DNA from: Chlorokybus atmophyticus
Lineage: Eukaryota > Streptophyta > Chlorokybophyceae > Chlorokybales > Chlorokybaceae
DNA: 55,047 nucleotides
Assembly: GCA_009103225.1 (NCBI GenBank)
Contig: RHPI01000385.1
Location: forward strand, 752,580 to 807,626
Direction: 5' to 3'
The translations under genes were made by a program, and so were the position numbers. The notes below the pieces were generated by a model. It had not been told where the DNA came from. It did not search any database and worked only from the letters and a program-made list of their open reading frames with translations. Shown piece after piece: positions 1 through 11,640 of this stretch. Within the stretch, counting starts at the first letter, position 1. The number at the start of each line of letters is the position of its first letter.

Positions 1-561
1 ACTTTGCTCTTTACGCGACTTCTGCTGTTGTTATTGCTATTGCTAACAAACTGTGGCTTGCGCCCTCCGCTATGTACGCACGGTGACTGTTGTCCATCAA
101 AGTGCGTGTGGTTGGGATGCAGGTGTAGATGTGGGAAATTACGAACGCACTTAATGGCATATAACCAAACGTATATCCAAACTAGCTGTACCACCACCAT
201 AGCCTGCAGAAGCTTCTAGGACCAGCACACTTGCGTACAGGTAAAGATTTTGTCCATAAAGAAAGCGCAAAACCGTTGTGCCCATTACATGCACAACATT
301 GGTACATCAATGTTCGCACAATCATCACGTGAATACCACGTGCTTGACCGCAGCAGGGACACAGTCGACAAGACTGGACAATGCCAACATGGACAACATG
401 TACTCAACTGCATTATGCCATGGTCATCCAAAATACATCACAGAGATTGACGTAATGTGTTGCAAACTGCACTGAATTCAATCACAATAAACTCTCATAT
501 AGGACAGGCACAAAACTATACGGGTTCAGTGTAAATAGGCAACAGCAGCTATAATAGTTGG
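1..561. other. Intergenic, downstream of sufD
   Basis: No reading frame here has a recognisable motif, splice-compatible context or codon pattern like the neighbouring genes. The stretch must contain the 3' UTR of the leftward sufD gene, whose stop codon is at 562-564. No tRNA, repeat or clear poly(A) motif was recognised. Confidence 0.5.
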
Positions 562-3500
562 CTACACATTGGAGCGCTGGAAGGCTGTGTCCTGCTTCAA
601 CTGTTGAAGTACAACAGACTCAACACGTTTCCTCAGTGCTGCAGTAGGCAGCTTCTCCACAACCTGTACGAAGGCGGCGTAGATTACAGTTCAACATCAT
701 TCACGGACATAGCATGACCAGCCACTGAAACAGTGCCAATTTACCTCAGCACCAAAAGAAAACACCAAGGCAGAGCGAGCGGTCTCGGCATCAATGCCTC
801 TTGACAAGAAGTAGAATACTTCCTCATCATCAAGGTCGCTGATGGCTGCTCCGTGTGTGCACTTCACATCATCTGCAATAATCTGGACACAGCAAGTGCA
901 TGTTAGCAGATTTGCAAATCAAGTTAACTCAACAGCAGTTTGCTGGTCGCGTACCTGCAGGTTTGGTTTGACATTAACTGTTGCGCGTGGGGCCAACAGC
1001 AAATTTCTGCTCAGCTGTCCAGCATCAGTCTGCTGTGCATAGCGGTTGACCTTCACATTGCCATCAAACACTCCTCTGCCTGTCGAGTCTGTGACAATGC
1101 ACTTGTGCAGCTGTCGGACTTGTCCTCGGGGATGGTCCAGCTTCACACTGCAAAGATGACACATGTCAAGCTCGCCACCTTGACATGTTTCACGAACAGC
1201 AACCATGTACTTACCTGGTATGCAAGTCGTGCAGCTGTCCGTGTGATGCCAGCAGGAAGCTGTGCAACTGTGTTTGCGTCTCAGGCCCTTGCTGGTCCAT
1301 ACGCAAGTTATGTCTCGAAAGTTTGCCTCCAAGGCCTGCCTCTGTCATCTCATACGCGCTGCCCTCAGCTTGACTGACATAGGTAGCCTTGATATGGTAC
1401 GCCGCACTGCTTTGCTGCTGGACGTAACCGTGGACGACCTGAAATGGGCGCGTGTCAGGTAGACAATGCATTTGGACAACCTGGTCCTACCAGCACAATA
1501 AGCCAAGGTTTCTTCAGACCATGGACAAAGCCATACTGCTATGCAGCAGATCAAGCTAAAATACCCGCGATTTCTTAGCAAGGACAAACTCAGCCACTGC
1601 AGATGTGGCGGAAGGCCCCTCGCCCGCAAACTCTTCAATGATAGTTACTTCCGCCTCTTCTTCAACAACTACCAGTAAGCGAGGGCTGCACAACTGCACG
1701 CCTGCACAATTGCAGCATCAGTATGTGTGCCCCACACAACTTCAATCAAGATGCATTGATACTGGCGGAGAGAACCCAATCTCCTGCATACCATCCGCTG
1801 CTGACGTCGAGTAGTATACAACATGAATGGGCTGTTCAACTCGAACCCCAGCTGGTACATGCACCTAACATGAAAGTAGTTGTGATTAGCAACACTGTAG
1901 CTACAAAAGCAACCCACAGGCAACTGCTGACATACCATGGTGACATCCCTGGCTGTGGCTGTATTGACAACCGTAAACGGGTCCGCATCTATGGAGGAGG
2001 ACAAACTGCCTGCACAAACAGATGGACCTATATTAGCACTGCTGTTTGCAATAGGTTATTGACAGCTATGTGAACTGGCACGAATTGCAACACAAAAGTG
2101 ACCAATGTGACTGAGAGACATTCAGTTAGTTTCTCACCCAAGTACGGTCCTAGGATATTGCGCGACAACTCGTTGGGCTCTGTGGCAGCACTTGCAACAC
2201 TGACCCCAGCTGGAACCCCGGTGACATTGCTCTGCTCCCGAACAAAAACGCCATCGACGACAACCTGCCCAGGCAACACATATTGCCTCCAATAACATGC
2301 CGGGGGGTACATCAACAACAGCGGCTGTGACATGCCCAACCATGCAGTCATATATACCAGGCGTGTTGTGTCTGCCGCAGGAAGGGAGAATCGACTGAAG
2401 TCAATGGAAGAAGAACACGCAAGAGTGTCAGCTGCGGCTGGTGTGGGAAGCATTCTCTCAGAAAGCAGACCCGATACATCGGTGAAGCGATATGCCTCAT
2501 CTTTACTGCACAACAGAGCTGCAGTTGATGCAAGCTGACCAGATGGACTCATGATAACTATCTTATGTGCGGTGTCCACTAGCATTGATTGCACTGTTCA
2601 AAGCAATGGATCAGATTCAAGTTAGGACGTTCTCTGCATCAGCGTAAGCTGTCAGAAACACGGACCAATCACTTTGTCTCATCTTATCCATGATTGCCAT
2701 GACAGCAAAGTTAACGCTTCAGTCACACACAAACACAACGGCCAATAGATCAGCAAGCTGACTAATACCAGATGGACTCATGACAACTATCCTATGTGCG
2801 GTGTCCACTAGCATTGAGTGCACTGTTCAAAGCAATGGATCAGATTAAATTGAGGACGTTCTCTGCATCAGCGTAAGCTGTCAGAAACACGGACCAATCA
2901 CTTTGTCTCATCTTATCCATGGTTGAGATGACAGCAAAGTTGATGCTTCAGTCGCATACAAACACAACAGCCAATGGATCAGCAAGCTAACTTCGACTTC
3001 GTCTGCATCAGCTATCGCTGAATCAGAAACACGGACCAATCGAGTTGTCTCATCACCTCCAATGGCACTACGACAACCATGGCTCTCCTTGCTGGTATGC
3101 ATGCATGCAAACCTGGTTGGCATTCGCACGCGCGACAGGGCTGCTTCGCCTGCTGTGCGCAGGGACGCCAACTCTGAACTCAACCCGCCTCCAGCCATTG
3201 TAGGCATGGCACGAATAACTGCTGCGACCCATTCTTCCGCCTGCAGAAGCAAGCATGGATACATTGGTGCACGGACGCAGCTTTTACGCAGCTGCCTGCT
3301 GCTTTAACAACCATTTCACCGCCATTCAGTTCTATACTCACACTGTAACCTATGTGCTTCCTTGGATGGTGCCACGCCGGCAGCTATGAAGGCAGGTGCA
3401 TGGAGTGGGCCATGACTAAGCATGCAGCGCAAAGAACGGTGCGCCATGAGCGAACTGTGCATGTAATCTAGTTCCATCAATGCGAAAATACCACCGGTAA

Positions 3501-3934
3501 TGTGATGAACAAGCATACAGGAACGCATGAAGTAATCCTAGCGGGCACACAGGCAGCAATTGACAACCATCACTGCGCTTGCCATAAGGCTGTAGCTCCA
3601 ACGCTTGCTTACTTGCCTTTGACAGCGAGGCAGAGGGCGCATCAGCCTCACGAATGTCTGGAGCAGCTTCTGCAGCAGCCGCAGCAGCCGCCCTGACGCC
3701 TGCACGTCTGCTGCAGCGCCGGCCCTCAACACGCGCTGACCTCGCCGGCGGAAGGCCTGCCGCAGCCTGCACAGGTCGGCTCAGAGCGGTGGCTGCGGTG
3801 GGAACAGCAACTCCACGACGCCTACCAGCAGCAAGCGCAGGCACGCTCACGACAGCCACCTCACCCGTCACCGCCGCCGCCATGCTCGCCGCAACATGCG
3901 CAATGCCCTGCCTGCCGACCTGTGCGACCGTCAA
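562..3934 (-). CDS. sufD: SufD-type Fe-S cluster assembly scaffold subunit, plastid-targeted
   Basis: SufD is a subunit of the SufBCD scaffold that builds Fe-S clusters, in plastids of algae and plants. Exons (minus strand): 3883-3617 (or from 3934), 3240-3113, 2505-2358, 2264-2138, 2009-1936, 1864-~1795, ~1700-1565, 1438-1215, 1147-955, 882-745, 663-562. Recognisable blocks in order are KDEAYRFTDVS near the N terminus, VVDGVFVREQSN, VHVPAGVRVEQPIHVVYYS, LLVVVEEEAEVTIIEEF, LGGKLSRHNL, GRGVFDGNVKVN, AQQTDAGQLSRNLLL, NVKPNLQIIADDVKCTHGA and ARSALVFSFGAE. These are the family's beta-helix and C-terminal signatures. The first exon is Ala/Arg-rich and lacks acidic residues at its start, like a plastid transit peptide. 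The joint between the sixth and seventh exons (about 1700-1795) is ambiguous; the other joints keep phase. The first intron fits a GC donor (AAG|GCAAGT). The second intron carries a tandem duplication. The product is about 535 aa. Confidence 0.93.
2539..3045. repeat. Tandem duplication of about 230 bp inside a sufD intron
   Basis: Two nearly identical units start at 2539 and 2769 with CCAGATGGACTCATGA and run through GTGCGGTGTCCACTAGCATTG and CAGAAACACGGACCAATCA. A partial third unit follows from about 2999 with CAGAAACACGGACCAATCG. The whole block lies between the donor at 3112 and the acceptor at 2506 of the sufD gene, so it expands the intron without touching an exon. Confidence 0.85.
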
Positions 3935-4087
3935 ACCCTAAGCTGGACGGCTGCGATCGTGATGTAGCCAATGGCTCTCTCAACGCCGTTGAGGTTCGTG
4001 ATAAGATGTTGCGGTGGCACAATCCGGATATCGACGACGACTGGATATCGATAGGTCCGTGCGAGGTACTACAGCCCAACATGCTGT
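3884..4087. promoter_or_regulatory. Shared upstream region of sufD and the LON-domain gene
   Basis: The proposed starts of the leftward sufD gene (3883) and the rightward LON-domain gene (4088) are only about 200 bp apart. The segment must therefore hold both promoters. It contains a short palindrome-like run GATATCGACGACGACTGGATATCGATA at about 4026-4053. No TATA box was recognised. If sufD starts at the alternative ATG at 3934, the interval shrinks to about 150 bp. Confidence 0.4.
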
Positions 4088-7000
4088 TTGTGTGCATTGT
4101 TGTGTTTACGGCTCAGTGCAACCACATGGGTGAGTCTGTCCAGCTTGGCAGGGAAGTGGTCAGTGTCGTCGGGGATGGCGGCGGCGGTAGTCACATGCGG
4201 GACATCTTGGCAGCCGCAGACGCAGCCGCAGCCGCAGCGCATACCAGTACACAAATCTGGGCGTGCGGGTGGAGCATGTTCTCGTCAATGCGCGTCACGG
4301 GGGAGGCGAATGCATGGGAGGAGTGGAGCGTTGCTTGTGCATTGTCAATCGGGACAAGAGCCTAGCGCAGCAGGTATGAACGCACGGCTTCACTTTGCAT
4401 GATATCCTTTGTTGCCTAGGCGAGTGAATGACGCTGGTCTCCAACGCCTGTAAGTTACAGGCTGTAACCACATGTGCAGCAAGTTCCCGTTTGCACTGGA
4501 CAGTAGCACACGCGTTATCGCTCCATGACTTTGGCATCACATGTTCCAAGTATACCTGCTATAAATCAAACTGTATTATCGTAGTATACAGTGCAGTTTG
4601 CTACAGCAAGCTGATGCGTTCAGATAAATGAAGCAACTACCTGCATCGACAAAGTCGCATTCGCCGTCATACAGTGGGTTAATATTGCTACGACATGAAA
4701 AGTGTTATGCCAAGCAACCACACGGTTTGGTGCATGTCAATGATTGAGTACTGTTTGCGCGTTGTCGGTTTACACGGTGTCAGCAGCTTGCTTGTCAGCT
4801 TAATTCTTTGCAGGCCACAAGTCATGTGCCTGCCAGCACAGATATGGGGACATAGTCTGCTCCTGAGTGTACGGAGAACATGCGTACCGTACAACTGTCC
4901 CCTGAGCATGTGTTGTGTGTCTCAGCATATAGGCTACAACTTAATCCACTTGCGAGCTTCAGGCCATGCGATTACACATGCACCACGGCACAGTACACCA
5001 TGCACACTTGCCGTTACATGTGTAGCAGTTACAAAGGCGGCAATGCAAAATGTTGAGGCCGTGTTGAGGCAACTCTGTAGGCAGCTGGTCAGCAGCATCA
5101 TGTGACGCTACGCTAACAAGCTTGCTGTGACAGAGAGACCGGGAAATGCTGCGGAACCATTGTTAACATTTCAAGACACCGAACCCACCACGAGCAATGA
5201 TGCCCAGAGGGACTGGGAGGCCTTGAACGCCACAAACTCATCCGAAGTGAGTTGATGAGCTCATGTGGTGTGCCCGGGCACCCCTGTGTGCTGAAATACT
5301 CACATCCTTTGCTAACCAGCCGGAGTTTATGGCGTTTGGAGAAGGTGCATCAACAATGCTGGCAATCATGCCGCTGTCAAGACCAAAGTTTCCAGCAGAG
5401 CGCGTATCATTGCAGTTGTTTGAGTCCCGATACAGGTATGACTCAGGCTTGAGTTGTAACGAGTTGCTGCATGGCTAATGTGCTTGGCTGAATCAGTCTT
5501 GTGTGTGCGCTGTACTTAGCATAAACTACATTTGCTGAACAGGGCTATGTTCAAAGTAGTGCACTCCTCAAGACAACAGCTTTTTGGCATAGCTTATGCA
5601 GACCAAGTAAGGCAGCGCGTGCTTGCGGTCGTTTTTAGTTTGTGTCAAGCAGATATGGTGCTGCACTTCGTCCTACGCATGCTGGTTGTAGCATCCTATG
5701 CTAAAGTTGTAGTTTTCACTCATGTTCAGTCATGTGACTGTGAGCATTATTAGCTTTCCTAATAAGCGATGCCCTGCAGGTCAATGCCATGATTGAGACA
5801 GTTGGTACTGTGTGCCGTTTGCGCTCTTTTGTTCCGGATCCGGAGAACAAGAGGATACTTATTGATAGTGTGGCTGTCGGGCGTTACAGATTGAGGCGGA
5901 TAGTATCAGACAAGCCTTTTATCACGGTATGTCTGCTCTCATTCTTTGACTATTTATGATAGGCAGGCACAACTGTCTCGTACAGCAGCTGGCTGCAATA
6001 GTTGTTACCACCAGTCCATTTGATCAGGGCACGTGCTCTCTTTTTGCCTGTTATCTGACTGCTTGGGTGTGAACGTGCCTTGCATACAGGCTATCGTTGA
6101 AGACTACTGTGACACAGAGCCACAGTCCATCTCAGAGCATGCTGAGCACGCCATGGCTGAGGCACGAGTCTGGTCATGTATGCAGGTCAGCATCTTGAAA
6201 TTTTCTAGCTGCTTGCCCACGGCTGGAGCGTGTCTGGAAGTAATGTTTTCCTTCCTTCAATAAGCGGCTGCCTACTAATGTCAGCGAAGACAATAGCAAC
6301 AACCACATGTGTGTCAGGATGTGCAACAGTTGGCAGAGAAGCTCTATGGGCACCTTGGCCCGTTGTCCGACGTAATCAGCAATGAGGTGAGCATATCGGC
6401 AGCTCCATCATCGGACTTCAAGAATGAGACAGCTGTGGCAAGACATTACATGCTAATGCCATTTTGGCAGGTGCGACGGTGGAGCTTTACGGACTCTACA
6501 GCGAGGTCGTTACCAAAACCAACAGCATGCGATGCCAATTCTGATGCTGAGGAGGTGGGGCTTGCTTCCACAGCATCCGCCTGTTGGTTTTGGCTACATG
6601 CACACATTAGATTCACTGCAACAGCATCTATGGACCCCCCCACTTCTGCATGCACGCACCATCCAGCAGAAGCTCCTAAGCCTGTGTACTCATCAAGTAC
6701 TGACGTGGTTTATCTTGGCCACACAGAATCCCATGAATTGTCAAGCACTTGTTTGTTGTACACAACGTTTCTGTTTGACCTACATCTGGAGCATGCATAA
6801 GGATGTTATTGTGCTTTCAGCACGCTTATGGCATGTACATATAGCTGCTTGTTTGCTCGCTTGCTTGCGACTGAACACTGTTTACGCTGTGCTCAGAACA
6901 TATGGCATCAGTGGTCAAGGCCTATTGACGATGATGCAGCAATCTCAGAGGTGGAGCGGCGCCAGCGGTTCTCCTTCGCAATTGCGCGTGCCCTGGATCT

Positions 7001-7209
7001 GCCTGTAGCAGAGCAACAGGTATACAGTCTATCTGATCACAGATTGCTCTGTTTGTGCTTGTGTAGGCCAAACCAACATGTTGATGGAGTGCACACAGGC
7101 CATGTTGGAGTTGCAAGACACCATTGCTCGCTTGCGAGCAGCGGAAGCTGCTCTGTTGGATGGCAGAAGCTACCTCGCAGCAAGGTCAACTTTGAAGGAC
7201 ATGTTTTGA
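4088..7209 (+). CDS. LON substrate-binding (Lon N-terminal) domain protein
   Basis: Proteins of this type carry the Lon N-terminal substrate-binding domain without the ATPase and protease domains; plant and algal members are often organellar. Exons: 4088-4373, 5134-5246, 5320-5435, 5543-5606, 5780-5926, 6090-6185, 6318-6386, 6471-6554, 6897-7019, about 7067-7209. All joints keep phase except the last. Diagnostic blocks are AIMPLSRPKFPAERVSLQLF then ESRYRAMFKVV (like the Lon P-L-x-L-F-E-x-R-Y-R-x-M pattern), LFGIAYAD, VNAMIETVGTVCRLR, PDPENKRILIDSVAVGRYRL and RRIVSDKPFITAIVEDY. The first exon is basic and Ser/Ala-rich, resembling a targeting peptide. The last exon encodes MECTQAMLELQDTIARLRAA, a coiled helix, but is one base out of frame with the penultimate exon. 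That may be an unrecognised exon or a sequence error. The start codon is tentative. Confidence 0.82.
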
Positions 7210-7238
7210 ATTGCACGAGGCACTCCATGCAACACGTG

Positions 7239-7895
7239 CTACCTCTGGTTCTGCTGCCAACCAGTGTTGATAAAAACAGTATACCTGCCCAGCTGTAACT
7301 TCTGTCTTGCGCATGCACGGTCGCTTTCTCCTTGGCTGATCATGGGCTCGGCATAGATCGCCGTCAGGGCCTGTTCCACGAAAAATCTGGGTTTGTCAGC
7401 AAGCATTGAAGCCAGCAGGGCATGAGCGCAGTGGAGGCTATCCTGCTGCGCACTTCTAGCTAGGCCAGACTGGTGCAACAGCCAACCAGCGCTATAACAA
7501 CGTGATGGAGTATCAATTTGTGACCATCTGGTGCTTTCTGTGTGCGCTTGCCTAAAGAAGTCTTGCCTGAGACACCAATAACAAGTGTGAGTGTACTCGA
7601 GAAATAGCTGTGTGCCAGTGTGCTGTGCAAGGGTGCTACATGTGTTCATGTACTCTGTATTGCTGACAGGCACCTTGGCTGACCTTGGTTGTCGAGCAGA
7701 GAGGCACACTTGAGCCTGCACTGCATCTTGGTACCGTAATGGAGGCAGTGCAGCTGTCATATTAAGTTGCTTCACATTGTCCCAATGATAACTGACTGTC
7801 CGAGTCCGAGACTGCCGCGTTGCAACGTATTCAGCCATTGACACGTGCGCGCACGTGTGTGTAGCAGGACACGGTGCAGGAGACTGCAGTCGCAA
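7239..7895 (-). CDS. Hypothetical protein, weak coding evidence
   Basis: An open frame of 218 codons lies tail-to-tail with the LON-domain gene. Its 3' third (about 7280-7450) has protein-like composition and regular amphipathic helices, for example ADKPRFFVEQALTAIYAEPM and ISQGESDRACARQKLQLG. The middle part is Cys/His-rich and looks less like protein. A donor-like site follows SARQPRSAK near 7670, so the true gene may be two exons starting at an internal MAEYVATRQ near 7838. I recognise no family. Confidence 0.3.
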   Translation of the reverse strand: MRLQSPAPCPATHTCAHVSMAEYVATRQSRTRTVSYHWDNVKQLNMTAALPPLRYQDAVQAQVCLSARQPRSAKVPVSNTEYMNTCSTLAQHTGTQLFLEYTHTCYWCLRQDFFRQAHTESTRWSQIDTPSRCYSAGWLLHQSGLARSAQQDSLHCAHALLASMLADKPRFFVEQALTAIYAEPMISQGESDRACARQKLQLGRYTVFINTGWQQNQR

Positions 7896-8128
7896 GGAGC
7901 CATGGAAAGCGCATGCAGCGTCTTAAGGTAAAAAGCAAAGGCATGTTGCCATTTGCAGCAAGTACACGAACAGCAGGTAATACATTAACGAGTGCACAGA
8001 ACGTGCACTCAAAGAATAATTGTCAATGGATAATTCTATGTACAAAGAATGGCTCAACCTAAACAATTGCTGCTTACCCCTACAATCAATAAATCGATGA
8101 CTACTTATACAAGCTAGCTTTAATTGAA

Positions 8129-10640
8129 CTACTGCCATGTGGACAGTGGCTGCACTTCAGGCATTGGCGCATCTGCCAGGCTTTTGGACCAGAGCACTGC
8201 AATAGTTGCGCTGGTGCACAGGTCGGGCATGCGCACAACCAGGTTGGTGACGCCCGTATTTGGGTTCTCCATTGGTCTGCCTATCACGAGGGGATCTGTA
8301 GAAAAGGTGGTGAAAGTCGCACCGGCGGGGCTTAGAATCCGCCCTTGCAGCTGCGAACCTCCTTGTGCAAGGGTGGCTGTTGTGCCAGCCCTTGACACGG
8401 CAACCGAAGCGCGCGTGTGGAACATGCTGACAACATCCATGGGAGCCACGAAGGATACCTGTGTACAGGTGGACACAAGTCAGCGCCATCCTTGTCCGTG
8501 TGGGTGTGCAAATGTTGTGCAAATGCCCACCTCGTCCTGCACAAGAAGTCGAGCGTATGGGGCAGGTACATCCTTGAGGAGTGCAATGCCGCGACGGACG
8601 CTGATGGCGCCGGTGTATGCGTCTGTGAGATTGACAACAGTATGCGAGCGCTGTTCCGAGGAGAACGGTGTTGACAGTGAGGCAGTCACGCCCAGTGCCT
8701 GGTTCGCACATTGCAGAGCGCTCTGTGTCGTGTTGCTCACCGCCAGAGTGTTGTGAGATTCAGTGCGCGTGCGGTAATAACTGCAAGGTAAGTACATTGT
8801 AAGTATGGCAGCAGACACTTGACACTCTGCAGCTGCTCTGCAAGTGGCGGTCTCCCACCTGTAGCGAAACTTGTATCCAGGCGTGAAGTATCCAGGCAGG
8901 CTGTAGCTGTCATAGCCGAGGTCAATGAACCAGCGCTGGCCGTCGTTGTCAAACACAAATGATCCCAAGTCAAGATGCGCATGCGTGCTCTCCCTTGGAG
9001 CGGGGTTCCACCCAGCCTTCACGGCAACATACGCGGTGAGGTTGCTGCCCCATGTCGTGCGCATGAACGCAGTGTCAACTTCCAGCCCGCGGTGGCGCAC
9101 GTCCTCAGGTAGCGGATTGGGCAGAATTTGTTGCGTGAATGTGGCAGGGTTTGTCCAGAACACACGGAAGAACATGCCCGTGACCTTAAGGTTGAACTCA
9201 TACGAGGGCACAAAGGCGTCGTTCACTTGAGCTGCAGCATAGTAGTTCAGTTGCATTGAGTTGAGAACGTCGCCTCCGTCAGCAAAGGTGAAAGATGTTG
9301 ACTTGGCGGTAGAGCTTAAGCATTGGATGCGAAAGTATGCAGCGGCCTGCACAATGTTATACTCATCAGCAAATGTGCAAGTTTGGGTACTCATACCATT
9401 TTACTGCTCTTAGCCTTACCATCAGGGCCGGTGAGGAGCTCCAGCCAAAGTCGTTGTTGAGAGCAGTCTTTAGAGTGCTAAGGGCAAAAGGCAGGTTGTA
9501 GCCGATGTAGCTGCCATAGAAGGGGCCCTCGAAGAATGCACCGCTTGGGCTTAGGTTGCGCATCTGCCGCTCGATGCCTGGCAGCGCCATAGCCAATATC
9601 TGCTGGCACATGACCATGTCGCGCTCCGCGAACACTATGGCCGCTACAACGTAGCCTGTGAGCGAGTTGGTGGCTACGTTTGTGTCCTGCATTGATGCGT
9701 TATGAGCATGTCAGCTTTGCTTTGCTCACTGATGCATGCGTGCAGGTTGCAATCAGCACTCACCAAGGCCGCGACGGTGGGCAGCATGGCCGCGTTGAGG
9801 GCGGGCAGGAAGGCGTTGTTGCGCACTGCAGTCCATACAGCCGTGCGCTGCGCGTTGGTTAAGCCGCTGTACAACCAGTCATAGCCCCATGACGCCGCCA
9901 GCAGGTAGTTGCTCAAATCTAGGTAGCTTTCAACCTTGTTGAAGCTTGTGCCCCTGCACATGCAAACCGCTCTGGTGGTGCACTTACACATGCATTGCAG
10001 GCATACAACTGCATGCATGGCTTGTAACTCACCAGGCAGGGAGCGAGGAGATGTACATGACATCAGCGAGCGCATATGCAAACTTGGCGGGGTCCGAGTC
10101 CACCAGGTACCCGCCAGCGATGCTTGCAATGCGGTCCGCAAAGTTACGGGCATTTGAACTGCACAAAGAAAGGTCAGTTCTGGTGTTGGTAGTCGCAACC
10201 AGTACTTGTGCAGCAGCCTTGCTAATCCTTGTCAAGAGCTTGCTTGCCTGGCAAAAGGAGAGCGAGGGGTGACGATAGTGGCATTGGCGGTTATCATAGC
10301 GCTCTTGCAAAGTGGCCACATCTTGCTGTTGACGTTATTGTACGAGCGGATAGCTGCGGCGGGGACGGCACAACAGCATCAGTAAGTCAAGGTACAAAGA
10401 AATGAACACGTATTGCATGACTACATCACTACCATAACACTGCTTACTCGGCAACATGTCCTGCGTGACAATAGCGCGAGGGTGTTCGAGCCTCACGGTG
10501 GACAATGCTGTTGAGTAGTCTTGTATTGACTGCGCCATTGCAAATGGGACTGCCAGCGCCAACAGCAGCAACAGCTGAGGAACCTGCCATCGCCAATGCC
10601 TCCTATTTTGCAGCATACTGCAACAACTTTGGCTCGCCAT
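8129..10640 (-). CDS. Secreted heparinase II/III family protein (polysaccharide lyase-like)
   Basis: Exons (minus): 10640-10448, 10353-10248, 10158-10033, 9953-9764, 9686-9420, 9346-8859, 8780-8531, 8458-8129. All joints keep phase and give 649 aa. The N terminus has a classic signal peptide: a basic start, then QVPQLLLLLALAVPFAMAQ. It is followed by a helical toroid-like region (VESYLDLSNYLLAASWGYDW, GAFFEGPFYGSYIGYNLPFA). The C-terminal half has the Hepar_II_III hallmark HAHLDLGSFVFDNDGQRWFI followed by LGYDSYSLPGY and, later, YYRTRTESHNTLAV, then beta-rich sequence. Family members are lyases or related enzymes acting on uronic-acid polysaccharides, so the protein probably acts in the secretory path, wall or outside the cell. 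The substrate cannot be inferred. The second intron fits a GC donor (GCCAG|GCAAGC). Confidence 0.88.
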
Positions 10641-11065
10641 TGCTGAGAGACTGTGCACACAAACAGTAAGTGCATTGTGCAACAGAAGTGCAAGAAGTTG
10701 CGAATGCATGCCAGCCAACCGGCTACACTACAAGCAGAGACTAAAATTGCAGATTTGTGCAGAGCGGGGCCAAGGGAAGAGAAGTGCATGCATGCTGTCA
10801 TGGCAAGGGCGTACCAGGCTGCTGGAGGATGCAGACAGGGGGCCAAAAGTGGACCTGGTTGCTTGCGGAAGTATAACTCAGGTTCAGGCCCAACCAGCTG
10901 CACTGCTGACTACTGCTGGGATCCCCCTCAGATGTGGAACGGAACCTTGCATGCGTTTGTAACTCCAGCTGCTCTATATACCACACTACTAGGCCACTTC
11001 CCAGCTTTGGGAAAGGGTCAACCGTTTGTGCACGTGATTGGCTCAAAGGTAGGCTTAACTTAGGC
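10641..11065. other. Upstream region of the heparinase-like gene
   Basis: This is non-coding as far as can be seen. Several short frames exist but none has family motifs or splice logic. It should hold the promoter of the leftward heparinase-like gene. Confidence 0.4.
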
Positions 11066-11640
11066 TTAACAGCAGCAACCGACTCTCGAGATCTTCTGCC
11101 GCTGGGTATGGCGCACTTGGCCAAGTAGGCGGACTGCATTGTACAGCGCCTGTGTACGCCTATAGCCAAAGTCAACCTCATCGCTGTCCTCATCATTCTC
11201 GCCCTTCTGCACTACCACAGTGCCGTGCTGCTCCTGGAATAACCCACTCTCTCTTCCCGCAAGCCACTTGGCGCCGCCAGGCACAGGCACAGAGACGCAG
11301 AGAGAGACTCGCACGTGAAGGCTGTCACTGACAACTTGTCAGAGAGTGCATGCTCTGAGAGCTCTGTTCCCAATTTGGCAGTTCCAAAGGTGGTGTTGAC
11401 AACTTCACGAGCATAAACAGCGGTTGTGCATCCCGCTCAGGCATTGCAGTACGGTATTAGCCCTGATGAGCTTACTTCCACTGCTTCATTGCCACTGTTG
11501 TTGGTGGCCACTTGCTTGACGGTTTCTAGCAAGCTGATACGAGGATCTGAGTAACACTGCCGCATGCGACAAGGGTACCGGACTCTGTGTAGAGACAACC
11601 GTCCGTATAACCGCAAAAACATCAAGAAAACCGTGTCCCT
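11066..11640 (-). pseudogene. Possible coding fragment, unrecognised
   Basis: Three separated stretches on the minus strand look protein-like. About 11540-11474 encodes DPRISLLETVKQVATNNSGN and ends at a GTAAGC donor. About 11410-11300 encodes YAREVVNTTFGTAKLGTELS. About 11290-11090 encodes the acidic run QKGENDEDSDEVDF then GYRRTQALYNAVRLLGQV. They do not assemble into an obvious complete gene with a start and a conserved domain. It could be a small unrecognised gene or a remnant. Confidence 0.3.
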
